Shown piece after piece: positions 37,712-49,200 of a stretch of 64,000 nt of DNA (position 1 is the first letter of the stretch; each line of letters starts with the position of its first letter). The stretch is from positions 1-64,000 of the forward strand of contig CANNGH010000012.1 in the NCBI GenBank assembly GCA_947504115.1, read 5' to 3'. The stretch comes from an uncultured Sedimentitalea sp. GTDB taxonomy: Bacteria > Pseudomonadota > Alphaproteobacteria > Rhodobacterales > Rhodobacteraceae. Below the pieces are notes generated by a model. It worked only from the letters and a program-made list of their open reading frames with translations. It was not told the DNA's origin and searched no databases. The position numbers and the translations under genes are program-made.

Positions 37712-40700
37712 CCCGTCCTCCGTTGGCGTTCGGCGCGCATGGCCCGGCGCTTGGACATGGTTTCGGCCTTGGCGGGATCGTCGTCCGGTGTCTCCGGCGC
37801 GGTTTCACCGCCCCCCACATGGACGGCAAGGGCGCCCAGCGTCGGAAAGCGGAAGATGTCGGTGATCGACAGACCCGGCAGGTCCAGCGCCGTGCGGATT
37901 TCGCGATGCGCCTGCACCGCCAGCAGCGAATGGCCGCCAAGCTGAAAGAAATTGTCCTCGGCGCGGATATCGCCCACACCCAGGATACGCGACCAGATCG
38001 CCGCGATCTGCGCCTGCGAACCGCTGGCAGGCGCGGGTTGTGCTGGCGCGGGGGCGCGCTGCGGCACCGGATCGGGCAGGGCCTTGCGGTCGATCTTCTT
38101 GTTGGGGGTCAGCGGAAATTCATCCAGCCGCGTGATGTGCGCGGGCATCATCACTTCGGGCAGGTGATGGGACAGATGGGTGCGCAGCGTCTCCTCGGGC
38201 AGGGTGCTGTCCGCAGTGTAATAGGCCAGCAACCGCGGATCGCCGGGCACGATTTCCCGGGCAATCACGACCGCCGAATGCACGCGCGAGAAATCGGCCA
38301 GCGCGGCCTCGATCTCGCCCAGTTCGATGCGTTGGCCGCGGATTTTCACCTGATGGTCGGTGCGTCCGAGATAATCCAGGCTGCCATCGCCCCGCCAGCG
38401 CACCAGATCGCCGGTGCGATAGATCCGCCCCTGCGGATCGAAGGGGTCGTCGGTAAAGACGCTATCGGTCAGGTCGGGGCGCTGCCAATAGCCGCGCACG
38501 ACGCCCGCGCCACCGATGAACAACTCGCCCGGTGCGCCGACCGGACAGGGTTGGCCGGTTGCGTCCAGCACCCGGATCACGGTGTTCGCGATGGGCGTGC
38601 CGATGGGCTGCGCGCCGGGTGATACATCGCCGATGGGCTGAACCGTGGACCAGATGGTGGTTTCCGTCGGCCCGTACATGTTGAGGATCTGCGCGCGGGT
38701 GCAATGTTGCAGATCGCTCACCAGATCGCCGGGCAATCCTTCGCCCCCGATCAGCAGGTGGCGCAGATGCCCCAGCGCCAGGCGCGCCTCGTCGTTCTGG
38801 GCGATCATCCGCGCGAGCGATGGCGTGCATTGCAGATGCGTCACGTCATGGCGCAGAATCTGCGCCGTCAGCGAGAAATCGTCCGCTGTCAGTTCGGCGG
38901 GCGCGTTGGCGCGTTTCAGAACCTCGGCCAGCGGTTTCAAACCCTCCATCACGGTGTCGGGCGCGATGCCATAGTCGATCAGGCAGGCGATTTCGTCGAC
39001 GCCGATCCGCTTGAGCTGTTCGGTGCGCGCCAGCGCGTCCTCGATGGTGCCGAACAGGCCCGACTCCTCGAAATAACGCTCAAAAGCGAAATCGAGGATC
39101 GCTTCGAGTTCGTCCTCGTCCAGCATGCCCAGATCCATCTCGAACGGATTGGTCACGCCCTTGGGCCGCTTGAATGCCGGAAATGCCCAGGCATATTGCT
39201 TGATCAGACCGGCGGCGCTGCGCAGGTAATCCTTCATCGGTTCGCGCGCGATCTCGCGGGCTTTTTCGCGACTGTCGGCGAGGAAGCTGTGCAGCATCAG
39301 CGTCACGGTGAAATCCGCCGGATCGTGCCCGGCCTTGCGCAGGGCAGCGTGGTAGATTTCGATCTTGCCTGCCACTTCGTCGATGGACTGGCCCAGCAGG
39401 TGGGTCAGCACATTCGCGCCGATCTCGCCGGCTTCGCGCCAGGTGTCGGGATTGCCGGCCGTCGTTACCCAGACCGGCAATTCGGACGAAACCGGGCGCG
39501 GCTGGGTGACGACCGCATGAGGGGTGCCGTCGGCCTTGGGGAATTCCACGGCCTCGCCCCGCCAGAGCGCGCGCAGCTTGTCGATCGCGTCATACATCGC
39601 GGGCTTGTTCGCGGGCGGCGTGTTCTCGGGGCGCAGCACGAAATCGTCCGGCTGCCAGCCGCTGGCGATGGCCAGCCCCGCGCGTCCGGCGGTCAGGTTG
39701 TCGATCACCGCCCATTCCTCGGCAATGCGGGCCGGGTGGTGCAGGGGGGCCACGCAACTGCCCGCGCGCACCGACAGGTTCCTGGTAACCGCCGCCACCG
39801 CCGCGCCGGTGACCGACGGGTTGGGATAAGGGCCGCCGAAGGCGTGGAAATGCCGCTCGGGCGTCCAGACCGCGTTGAATCCGTTGGCATCGGCGAATTT
39901 CGCGCCTTCCAGCAGCAATTCGTACTTCTTCGGGCCGGCGCCGTCGTCATTGCCCCAGTAGAAGAGGTTGAAATCGATATGCCGGTCGGAAACGGGCCGG
40001 GATGCGCCCGAAACGGCGGCACGGTTCTCGTCTCCCAGCAGCACCACCTTGAACCCGCGTGCCAGCGTCCAGAACAGCTCCAGAACCGAGATGTCGAAGG
40101 ACAGGCTGGTCACCGCCAGCCAGACGCTGCCGGTATCGTGGTCGATCCGCGCATCCATGCCGGTGAAGAAATTCGAGACGTTGCGATGCTCGATCATCAC
40201 GCCCTTGGGCGTGCCGGTGGAACCGGAGGTATAGATCACATAGGCCAGATCGCGCGCCGTGGCGCCGCCATCGACATTCTCGGCCTGTTGCGCCGCCGGG
40301 TCGATTTCCACGATGGTCGCGGCGCTTTCGGGCAGGGTGGCGCGCAAGGTCGCATCGGTCAGGATCACGCTGGCATTGCTGTCGCTGACATAATGCGCGA
40401 TCCGGTCGGCGGGATAGGCCGGATCCAGCGGCACATAAGCCCCGCCCGCCTTGAGCACCGCCATCGCGCCGATCACCAGATCGGGACCGCGCGGCAGGCA
40501 TATTCCGACATTCTCGCCGGGGCCGATCCCCGCCGCGACCAGTTGCGCCGCGACCGCGTTGGCGCGCGCATTCACCTGCGCATAGGTCAGGCTGCGATCC
40601 TCATGGACCAGTGCAACCGCGTCCGGCGTGCGCGCGACCTGTTCCTCGAACGCGCGATGCATGGTCAGGTCGGCATCCCACGGCGTTTCTGTGCGGTTCC

Positions 40701-42258
40701 ACGTCTCCAGCACCAATTGCCGTTCGCGGTCGGGCAGGACGGCCAGGCGATCGATGGGGTCCTGCGGCGCGGTCGTCAGCATTTCAAGCCGGTCGATCAA
40801 CAGCGCGATCGCCGCATCGTCCAGCCGTGTGCGGTCATGGATCAACGTCGCGCCATCATCGCTCAGCGCGATGGTCAGCGCGGTGCCCGCAATCGCCTCG
40901 TCCTTGCCCAGGGACACCGCGACCTGCGGCATGGCCGGCGCGGCGGTCTGCGGATCGCGGGCGATCAGGTCGGCGGCGAACCCGCCATGTTGCGCCAGCC
41001 GGTCCAGCGTGGTCTGCATCGCGGCTTCGGTCTGTTCCAGCGTGTCCTCCCCGCGCACATGCAACGGCACCCAGGGCGCGACGATTCCTGGATGTGCGGT
41101 CGCATCCTGCGCAAGGCGGTCATCGCGCAACGCGATATCACCGGCAGCCGCGCCCGAGGAGCGCAACGTCAGCGCACCGATCCGCGCCAGCGCCGCTGCG
41201 CCGGTCGCGCCGATGTCGAGCTTCTGGCGGACCCAGTCCGGCGTGCCCCCGGGACGCTCGGCCAAGGGCAGTTCCATCGGCTGTATCCGCGCAAGGGCGG
41301 CGCGCCAGAACGGCTCGGCCCCGAGCATCCGCTGGATCAATGCGTCGAGCGTCGCCGTTTCGTCCGCATCGGGGCTGGTCAGGACCGCGCCCTCCCGCGT
41401 CAGATCGCCCGCGCGCAGCTTTTGGCCATCGGTATCGCGCAGGTCGCCAAGGCGCAGCGCGCCATCGGCACAGGCGATTGTCAGCGTATCGTCCCCGACC
41501 GCCAGAACCGTTCCGGGAGTCGCGGGATCGGTCTCCTCGGCGCTGGCCTCACCGACCAGCACGACGCGCCCATCAAGGACGATCTTGGCGCTGGTCAGGG
41601 GATTCCAGTAGCCACCGAAATCCAGCCCCCGCACCAGTGCCGCGTTGGCGCTGGCGCTCCGGGTGAAATCCAGCTGCCCCGCAGCCGCCGGGCGGGCATC
41701 GCGGGCGAAATAGCTGCGGCCGGTCAGATCCTGCGGCTGGCGCTGCAATCGCCGCCGCTCAAGTTGCGCCAGAACCTCGCCGAAACTGTCCAGCCCTTCG
41801 GCATAGCATTTCGAATTGAGCGTAAAGGCGGTGTCGTCCTTGGCGATTTCGAACAGCCGCTGGGCCAGGATGTCGCCCGTGTCGATGCCGCCCTCGATCA
41901 TGTGCCAGGTCACACCATGACCCGGTTGGCCGTTGATCAGCGCCCATGCGGGCGTGTTCAGCCCGGCATAATGCGGCAGCGGCCCGTCATGGAAGTTGAT
42001 CGCGCCCTGGCTGGGCATCGCCAGGACCGTATCGGGGATCAGCCGCAGATTGGCGATGGACAACAGCCAGTCGAACGGCGCGACATCCAGGTTTTGCAGG
42101 TCCGTCTGCGTCGCCAGACCCTTCTGCGCGGCCCAGTTCTGCACCGTTTCATCCCGCGAAATCACCGCGCGGATCGTGTGGCCCCGCTCCAGCAGCATGT
42201 CGCCACAGCCGACGACCAGCGATTCATCGCCGATCAGAACACAGGAAAAAGCGGTCAT
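37708..42258 (-). CDS. Single-module NRPS with formyltransferase and luciferase-like monooxygenase domains
   Basis: This 1516-residue protein starts with a formyltransferase domain (INFHDGPLPHYAG; N88, H90, D126) and its C-terminal subdomain (to about 300). Residues about 310-515 resemble only the last part of a condensation domain, with no HHxxxDG. The adenylation domain starts near 530 with A3 YTSGSTGTPKG (676-686) and A4 FDISVLELF. It is interrupted at about 760-1105 by a flavin luciferase-like monooxygenase of the MupA/Atu3671 type (HIDFNLFYWGNDD, AVWTPERHFHAFGG). It resumes with NMYGPTET (A5), YRTGD and K1388 (A10). A PCP follows (LGGHS, S1444), with no thioesterase. Pocket residues D722, I723, L726, Q1143, L1169, G1171, M1194, I1202 and W1203 nearly match the glycine code as I remember it. 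Confidence 0.93.
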   Translation of the reverse strand: MTAFSCVLIGDESLVVGCGDMLLERGHTIRAVISRDETVQNWAAQKGLATQTDLQNLDVAPFDWLLSIANLRLIPDTVLAMPSQGAINFHDGPLPHYAGLNTPAWALINGQPGHGVTWHMIEGGIDTGDILAQRLFEIAKDDTAFTLNSKCYAEGLDSFGEVLAQLERRRLQRQPQDLTGRSYFARDARPAAAGQLDFTRSASANAALVRGLDFGGYWNPLTSAKIVLDGRVVLVGEASAEETDPATPGTVLAVGDDTLTIACADGALRLGDLRDTDGQKLRAGDLTREGAVLTSPDADETATLDALIQRMLGAEPFWRAALARIQPMELPLAERPGGTPDWVRQKLDIGATGAAALARIGALTLRSSGAAAGDIALRDDRLAQDATAHPGIVAPWVPLHVRGEDTLEQTEAAMQTTLDRLAQHGGFAADLIARDPQTAAPAMPQVAVSLGKDEAIAGTALTIALSDDGATLIHDRTRLDDAAIALLIDRLEMLTTAPQDPIDRLAVLPDRERQLVLETWNRTETPWDADLTMHRAFEEQVARTPDAVALVHEDRSLTYAQVNARANAVAAQLVAAGIGPGENVGICLPRGPDLVIGAMAVLKAGGAYVPLDPAYPADRIAHYVSDSNASVILTDATLRATLPESAATIVEIDPAAQQAENVDGGATARDLAYVIYTSGSTGTPKGVMIEHRNVSNFFTGMDARIDHDTGSVWLAVTSLSFDISVLELFWTLARGFKVVLLGDENRAAVSGASRPVSDRHIDFNLFYWGNDDGAGPKKYELLLEGAKFADANGFNAVWTPERHFHAFGGPYPNPSVTGAAVAAVTRNLSVRAGSCVAPLHHPARIAEEWAVIDNLTAGRAGLAIASGWQPDDFVLRPENTPPANKPAMYDAIDKLRALWRGEAVEFPKADGTPHAVVTQPRPVSSELPVWVTTAGNPDTWREAGEIGANVLTHLLGQSIDEVAGKIEIYHAALRKAGHDPADFTVTLMLHSFLADSREKAREIAREPMKDYLRSAAGLIKQYAWAFPAFKRPKGVTNPFEMDLGMLDEDELEAILDFAFERYFEESGLFGTIEDALARTEQLKRIGVDEIACLIDYGIAPDTVMEGLKPLAEVLKRANAPAELTADDFSLTAQILRHDVTHLQCTPSLARMIAQNDEARLALGHLRHLLIGGEGLPGDLVSDLQHCTRAQILNMYGPTETTIWSTVQPIGDVSPGAQPIGTPIANTVIRVLDATGQPCPVGAPGELFIGGAGVVRGYWQRPDLTDSVFTDDPFDPQGRIYRTGDLVRWRGDGSLDYLGRTDHQVKIRGQRIELGEIEAALADFSRVHSAVVIAREIVPGDPRLLAYYTADSTLPEETLRTHLSHHLPEVMMPAHITRLDEFPLTPNKKIDRKALPDPVPQRAPAPAQPAPASGSQAQIAAIWSRILGVGDIRAEDNFFQLGGHSLLAVQAHREIRTALDLPGLSITDIFRFPTLGALAVHVGGGETAPETPDDDPAKAETMSKRRAMRAERQRRTG

Positions 42259-43262
42259 TTTCTATCCTTCAATGTACGCGATGCCGACGGTCCGGCAGCG
42301 CCGGGGCTGCGGACCAGGTGTTTGGTTCCATGCGCGATCAGGTCGCGCTGAAATCCGGGGGGATCGACCCGCGGACTGTTCAACAGCAACCGGCGCAGCC
42401 CCCAGACCGTGCCGCCCGCGATATGCGCCAGTGTCGCCACCGCCCAATAGGCGCGTCCGCGCGTCTTGATGAAATAGTGCTGGCGCGAATCGAACCAGTA
42501 GGAGGGGGTGCGGCTCCACGCCTTCATGCCGGTCGAAACCGAGCCGATATGTACGATCCGGCTGTCCGGCACATACCAGCACTCCCAGCCCGCCCGCGCG
42601 GCGCGGTGGCAAAGCTCGGTCTCTTCGAAGTAGAGAAAGAAGGTTTCGTCGAACAGCCCGATCTCGTCCAGCATGGTCATGCGCATCATCACGCTGGCGC
42701 CGGCAACCCAATCGACCTGTGTGGCCTCGTCGTAACTGGGCAGGGGAACGATGTGACGGGCCAGAAGACGCGAAAAGACACCGGTGCGCGCGCTGCTTTC
42801 GAATTCGCTGGCGATGGAGGGGAATCGGAATGCCGTCTGATGCTCGCTGCCATCCTCGCCGCGCACGCGGCTGCCCGCGAGGCCGGCCGCCGGATTGGCG
42901 CGCATGAAATCGAGCAGCGTCGCGATCGCGCCGGGATCCGGCCAGGCGTCCGAATTCAGCAGATAGACGAAATCCGGGCGCGATCCATCGGCCATTCCGG
43001 CGCGGATGCCGACATTGTTGCCCGCCCCGAACCCGCCATTACGGCCGGAATCGATCAGGCGCACGCGGTCGTTCACGTCCCAGCCCTCGCGCGCGATGGT
43101 CTCGGATATCAGACGATAAGACCCGTCCTGGGAATCGTTGTCCACGATCACCAGATCGGCGCGCAGATTTTCGCTGTCGGCCAGCGCGGCGGCGGCCGCA
43201 TTCAGCGTCAATTCCGGCGTGCGGTAGTTCAGGATCACGATCAGAACGGTCGGGTCGGTCAT
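42255..43262 (-). CDS. Glycosyltransferase family 2 protein within the PKS-NRPS operon
   Basis: This GT-A fold enzyme of 335 residues resembles rhamnosyltransferases. It has ILNYRTPELTLNAA at the N-terminus, VDNDSQDGS and YLLNSDAWPDP as the DxD-like metal site (NSDA). An acceptor-side segment is FFLYFEETELCHRA. The C-terminal region is hydrophobic and may associate with the membrane. It lies six bases after the PKS and overlaps the NRPS start (ATGA). It may glycosylate the assembly-line product or link it to a polysaccharide intermediate; this role is inference from position. Confidence 0.9.
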   Translation of the reverse strand: MTDPTVLIVILNYRTPELTLNAAAAALADSENLRADLVIVDNDSQDGSYRLISETIAREGWDVNDRVRLIDSGRNGGFGAGNNVGIRAGMADGSRPDFVYLLNSDAWPDPGAIATLLDFMRANPAAGLAGSRVRGEDGSEHQTAFRFPSIASEFESSARTGVFSRLLARHIVPLPSYDEATQVDWVAGASVMMRMTMLDEIGLFDETFFLYFEETELCHRAARAGWECWYVPDSRIVHIGSVSTGMKAWSRTPSYWFDSRQHYFIKTRGRAYWAVATLAHIAGGTVWGLRRLLLNSPRVDPPGFQRDLIAHGTKHLVRSPGAAGPSASRTLKDRK

Positions 43263-43268
43263 AAACGT

Positions 43269-46200
43269 TCACTCGGCAGCTTTCGCACCATGCCAGGGCG
43301 CGGAATTTCGGTGTGCGGGATGGGCGGCCTCGGCAGCCGCGATACAACTGCGCAACCGTTCGGCCAGAACGGCGGCGTTGGGTGCGAGAACCATGCTGTC
43401 ATGGTCGCCCGTCACCTGGAAGACTTCGATATTGGGGGCGTAGCGGGTCCAGTCGTTGTCGGCAAAGACATATTCGCGCGCGGCGCTGACCCAATTGCCG
43501 CCGGACACCTTCCAGTGTCTGTCGAGCGGTGGGCGGAACAGCGCCAGGGGTCCGTCCCAGGGATGGATCTCATATTGCCCCACAGCCTCGCGGAACGCGG
43601 CTTCGATTTGCAGGTCGTTGAACGCGACATCCGACGCCACGGACCCGGCCCGCGCGCTGGCCTGTCGGCGGCGCTCGAACTCCCAGGCCAGCCGGTTACC
43701 GGCCCATTCCGTAAGATAGGCGAACCCCTTATTCCGGAATTCCGCCAGCTTTATCAGTGTTTTGTCTTTCCGGGACAATTCGGGACGTCGCGGCAGCGGC
43801 GTGTCCAGAAACGCCAGAAGCGACACGGTTTCGCCCGCATCGCGCAATTGCTGCGCCATCTCGTAGGCGGTGATGCCGCCGCCGGAATAGCCGCCCAGCA
43901 TGTAGGGGCCATGCGGCTGGATCGTGCGTATCTCGGCGATGTAATCGGCGGCCGCCTCGACCAGCGAGGTGTGGGGCGCATCGCTGCCGATCAGCCCGCG
44001 TGCCTGAAGGCCGTAAACCGGGCGATCCTTGCCCAGCAGCAATGCCAGCTGACGCAGGTTCAGCACGTTGCCGAACATGCCGGCGACGACGAAAAACGGC
44101 GTTTGCCCTGCCGCGCCCTTGTGCAGCGCCACCAGATGGCGATGGCGCGGCGTCTGGGATGTCGCGGGCGTGTCGTCGCCGGGTTGTTCGGGCGCATCGA
44201 CCGCGCCGCGTTCCTGTGTGATCAACGCGGCCAGTTTCTCGACATTCGGCGCCTCGAACAGCACCGAAATCGGGAACTGCACGTCATACGTCCGGTTGAT
44301 CTGCGCGAACAGGCGCACGGCGATCAGCGAATGGCCGCCAAGGTCGAAGAAACTGTCCTCGACCCCGACCTGACCGATACCGAGCAGCGATTCGAACTGC
44401 CCGGCGAGCGTTTTCTCGATATCGTTGCGCGGCGCCACATAAGCCGTGTCGAGATCGGGTCGGTCAAAGCTCTGCCCCTCGTCGCCCGGAGGCGCCGACG
44501 AACGGTCGGCCTGCGCGATCAGCGCGTGCAGGTCCAGCGGCGACACCACGATTTGCGGATGTCCCAGCGCCAGCGCACGATGCAGCGCCAGCGGACCCTC
44601 GTCGCCACGGATGCCCTGTGCAATGGCATCGTGCAGGCGCTCTTCCTCGGGGGAAAGCGGGGCTGCGGCGGCGGCTTCCAGCCCCAGATCGGCCGCGCTG
44701 GCGTCGGGTCTGGACGGATCGCCCAGATCCAGCCCGTCGGACATTCGCGTCATCTGGAATCCCTTGATCTCGGCGCAGACGTGTCCCTGCTCATCGCAGA
44801 GCGTCACGTCGAAGGAGACGAAATCGGCGCTCGGCGGTGCGCCGGGATCGAGCCGGACCCAGCTATGCACTTGTGCGGGCAGGGAGGCGAAAACCCGGAT
44901 CGTGCGATAGGAGACCGGCACCCACAGGTCCCGCCCGGCGTAACCCGGGATCAGGCCCATCGCCCAGCCGGTCGCCAGATCCAGCAGACCGGGATGCAGG
45001 ATGATTCCGGGGTCACCCGCCGCCGCGGGCAGGTCCAGCCGCGCCAGACCTTCGCCGTCGCCAAGTGCGGTTTCGCTGAGAACGTGCCAGCGCGGGCCGA
45101 ACTTCAAATGCGCTTCCTGCGGCGATTTCAACCGGTTGTCGGGCGTTCCTGATGTCTTATCTGCGCATCGCGCGGCGATCCGCGACAGGTCCAGCGGCGC
45201 CGGACGCGCATCCGTCAGCGGCGCGATCCGCGCCTGTGCGTGCAGCGCATATCCCTTGGTGCCGGCCGCACGGCTGTGCAGCGTCATGGTCTGCCCGTCA
45301 CCCTCGGACGTCAGGCGCATGACGATATCGCGCGTGGCATCCTCGGCGACATGCAGAGGGCGCAGGAAATAAAGGTCATCGATCCGGAACGTGTCGGTCC
45401 CCTGCGCCTGCATCGCCTCGGCGGCCAGTTCGATATATCCGGTGCCGGGCAACAATGCCGCGCCCCGCGCCGTGCGGTGCTCATCCAGAACCCAGCGGTC
45501 CTTGGCGCGATAGCTGGCAAAGAACACGCGGTGGCCGTCGCGGTCGAACCCGGTTTCGTCCAGCAGCGGCAGATCGGCGGGGGTGCGTTCGACCGTCGCG
45601 TCCTGGCCCAGCCGCGCGGCCATTGCGTCGGCGGCCATGCCGATATCGGCCCAGACGCCCCAATCGACGGCGACGACCCGTGTCTTGCCGCCCCGCCGGG
45701 CCTCGGCGAAGGCGTTCAGATAGGCGTTCGCCGCGACATAATCGATCTGCCCCGCCGGGCGTGTCACCGCGCTGGACGAGGAGCACAGCACCATCAGGTC
45801 CAGCGAGCCGTCGGGGAAAAGCGAATCGAGCACCCGCAAGCCGGTGATCTTGGGCGCAAAGACCGCCTCTACATCCGGGGTCGTGCGGCTGAGGATCGGG
45901 CCATCGTCGATGGTGCCGGCGGCGTGGATCACGCCGTTGATCGGGCCGAACGCGGCCTCGGCCTGCGCCACGGCGGCGCGCATGGCGTCGGGATTGGTGA
46001 TATCGGCGGCCACAGCCATGACCCGGCCCTTGCCCGATTCCTCAAGCGCCTGGATTGCGCGGATCGCGCGGGCGACGCGGTTGGCGGGGCCGTGACGGCG
46101 CAGATGATCGTCCCAATCGCCCCGGTCGGGCAGGGCGGTTCGGGCGGTCAGAACGATGTTGGCATCGTGCCGCGTCATCAAATCGGCGGCGATGCTCTGG

Positions 46201-49200
46201 GCGATGCCACCGAACCCGCCGGTCAGAAGATAGGTCCCGCCCTGCCGGAACAAGGTATCATCGGTGGCGGGCAGGGGCGCGGGGCGAAAATGACGCTCCA
46301 TCCGTCGCCCGTCGCGCAGCGCCGCAATCGTATTTCCGGGACTGGCCAGAAGCTCTTCGAGAAGACGCCCGGCCAGATCGTCATCGAGCGCATCCGCCTC
46401 GTCCGTTGCCCGCAGCCGGGCCATGAACCCGCGCGGCACCGCGCGGTGCGGCAGGTCGATATCCAGGGTGGCGCAGGTGATGCCCGGAAATTCGCGCGGG
46501 ATCACCCCGGCGGGGCCGGAAACCGTCGACTTTTCCGGCCAGGACAGCGGCTCATCCGCCACTTGCGCCGCGCCGTTGGTGATGATGGCGATATGGGGCG
46601 GTGTCGGAAGGTCGGCGCCGGACAGCGCCTGTGCCAGCCACATCAGGCTGTAGAATCCCTGCTCCATGTTGCGGTCGAAAAAGCTGCTGCCGGGGCGGAA
46701 TGTCTCGTCCTGTGTCAGCAGCCAGAAATGCGCGATCCGTGTCGGCAGATGCCCGGCCTGTTCCAGATCGGCGATCAGCGCGTCATAGCCCGCGCGCCCC
46801 TGTTCCGGCGCGAGGATGTAACGGCCCTCGTCCAGACGGGCATAGGTATCGCCCGCGCGCACCCGCGTCACCGCGTGGCCGGCTTGGTCCAGCCGTTCGG
46901 CCAGCGCGGCGGCGATGCCGTTCTCGTCCTCGAAAATCAGCCAGTCCTGCCGGGGCGCATCGGCAAGATCGCGGGTCACGTCGATGTCGCATTCTGCGGT
47001 GCGAGGCCGCCATGAGGGCCGCCAGCCCCAGTTCGCGATGTCGTCGTCGCGGCTCAGCACCGGATCGGGGGCCGTTTCCGTGGATTTGCCCGGTTCGATG
47101 AAATAGCGACTGCGCTGGAATTGATAGGTCGGCAGCACCAGCCGGTTGCGCCGGGACTCGCCCCATATCTGGGTCCAGTCGGCATTCACGCCGCAGGCCC
47201 AGAGCCGCCCGATCACGCCCAGAAAATAGGCATCGTCCGCCATGTCCTGATCCGGATGCCGAAGCGAGGACAGCACCTGAGCGGGCTTGACCGCATCGGC
47301 CATCTGTGCCAGCGCGCTCAGCGCCTTGCCGGGGCCGACCTCGAGAAACACGCGCGGGGCGCCCTTGGCCAGCGTGGCGATGCAATCGGCGAACAGCACG
47401 GTGTTGCGCAATTGCTGGACCCAGTAATCGGGGTCGGTCGCCTGATCGTCGCGCAGACGCTCGCCGGTGCGGTTCGAGATGATCGGCAGCGTCGGCGCAT
47501 TCAGCGTCAGACCGCGCAGGAACGTGCGGAAATCCTCCAGAATCGGATCGAGCATCCTGGAATGGGCGGCGATGTCGATCTGGATGCGCTGAAACTCCAC
47601 CTCGCGTTCGGACAATTTTGTCGCCAGCCGGTCGAGGGCCGCCTGCGGCCCCGAGACGGTGGTCAGTTCGGGCGCATTGGCGGCGGCGATGTCCAGATCG
47701 TCGCCGATCAGCGCGGCGGTCTCCTCCATCGGCAGCGCCACGCTCAGCATGCCGCCCTCGGGAACGGTATCGAACAGCCGCCCGCGCAGCAGCACGAGGT
47801 CGATGCAATCCTCGAAGCTCATCACGCCGGCCAGACAGGCGGCGGTGTTCTCGCCCATGGAATGGCCGACCAGCGCCGCCGGGCGCACGCCCCACGACAT
47901 CCAGAGTTGCGCCAGCGCATATTCCACCATCATGATCAGCGGCAACTGCACCGACGGTTTGGTCAGCGCGCGCGCGGCCTCATCACGCTTGTCGGGGTCG
48001 GGCAGCCAGAGCGCGCGCAGATCGTAATCAAGCTGCGGTTGCAGATGGTCCAGCCCGCGATCCATCCATTCGGCGAAGACCGGCTCGGTCTCGTAAAGAT
48101 CGCGCGCCATGTCGGGATATTGCGCGCCGCCGCCGGGGAACATGAACACGGTTTCGGGCGCGTCGCCCAGCACGTCATGGGTAAAGACGCGCCGGCTGTC
48201 GCCGCTTTCCAGCAGTTCGGCGGCTTCGGTGGCGGTTTCGGCCACCAGCACGCGGCGCCGTTCGAACCCGCGCCGCCCGTCTTTCAGGGTAAAGGCGACA
48301 TCGGCCATGTCGAGATCGGGATTGCCGCGCAGATGTGCCGCCAGCGCGGCGGCGTTGGCATCCAGCGCCCCACGGCTGCGCGCCGAGAGACAGAGCACGT
48401 GGAACGGCCAGTCGGCCTCCTCCGAGGGGGCACGTTCCGGCGCTTCCTCCAGCACGACATGCGCATTGGTGCCGCCCACGCCAAGCGCGTTGATCCCGGC
48501 GCGGCGCGGTCCCTTGTGCGGCGTCCAGTCGGAGAGGCGGTCGTTGACCCGGAACGGGCTGGTCTCGAAGTCGATGGCGGGGTTGGGCTTTTCATAGCCC
48601 AGCGAGGGCGGGATCTGGCGGTGATGCAACGCCAGCGTCGTCTTGATCAGCCCCGCCACCCCGGCTGCGGTATCCAGATGGCCGATATTTGTCTTGACCG
48701 ACCCCAGACGGCAATAGCCGGTGTCGTCACTCGTCTTGCGGAACGCCTCGGTCAGCGCGCCGACCTCGATCGGGTCGCCCAGATAGGTTCCGGTGCCGTG
48801 GCATTCGACATAATCGATCGTGTCGGCCGCCACGTCCGCATCCGCCAGCGCCGCCGCAACCGCCGCTGCCTGCCCGTCCACCGAGGGCGCGAGATATCCG
48901 GCCTTGGCCGCACCGTCGTTGTTCACCGCGCTGCCCTTGATGACGGCCCAGATGTGGTCGCCATCGGCAATCGCGTCCTCCAGCCGGCGCAGCGCCACCA
49001 CGCCCGAGCCGCTGCCGAACACGGTGCCCTGCGCGCGGTGATCGAAGGCATGACAATGGCCGTCGGGCGAGAGAACCTCGTTTTCCTTGTAGAGATAGCC
49101 GCGCCCCTGCGGCAGTTCGATGGTCACGCCCCCCGCAAGCGCCATGTCGCAGTCGCCTGCACGCAGCGCGCGGGCCGCGTAATGCACCGCCACCAGCGAG

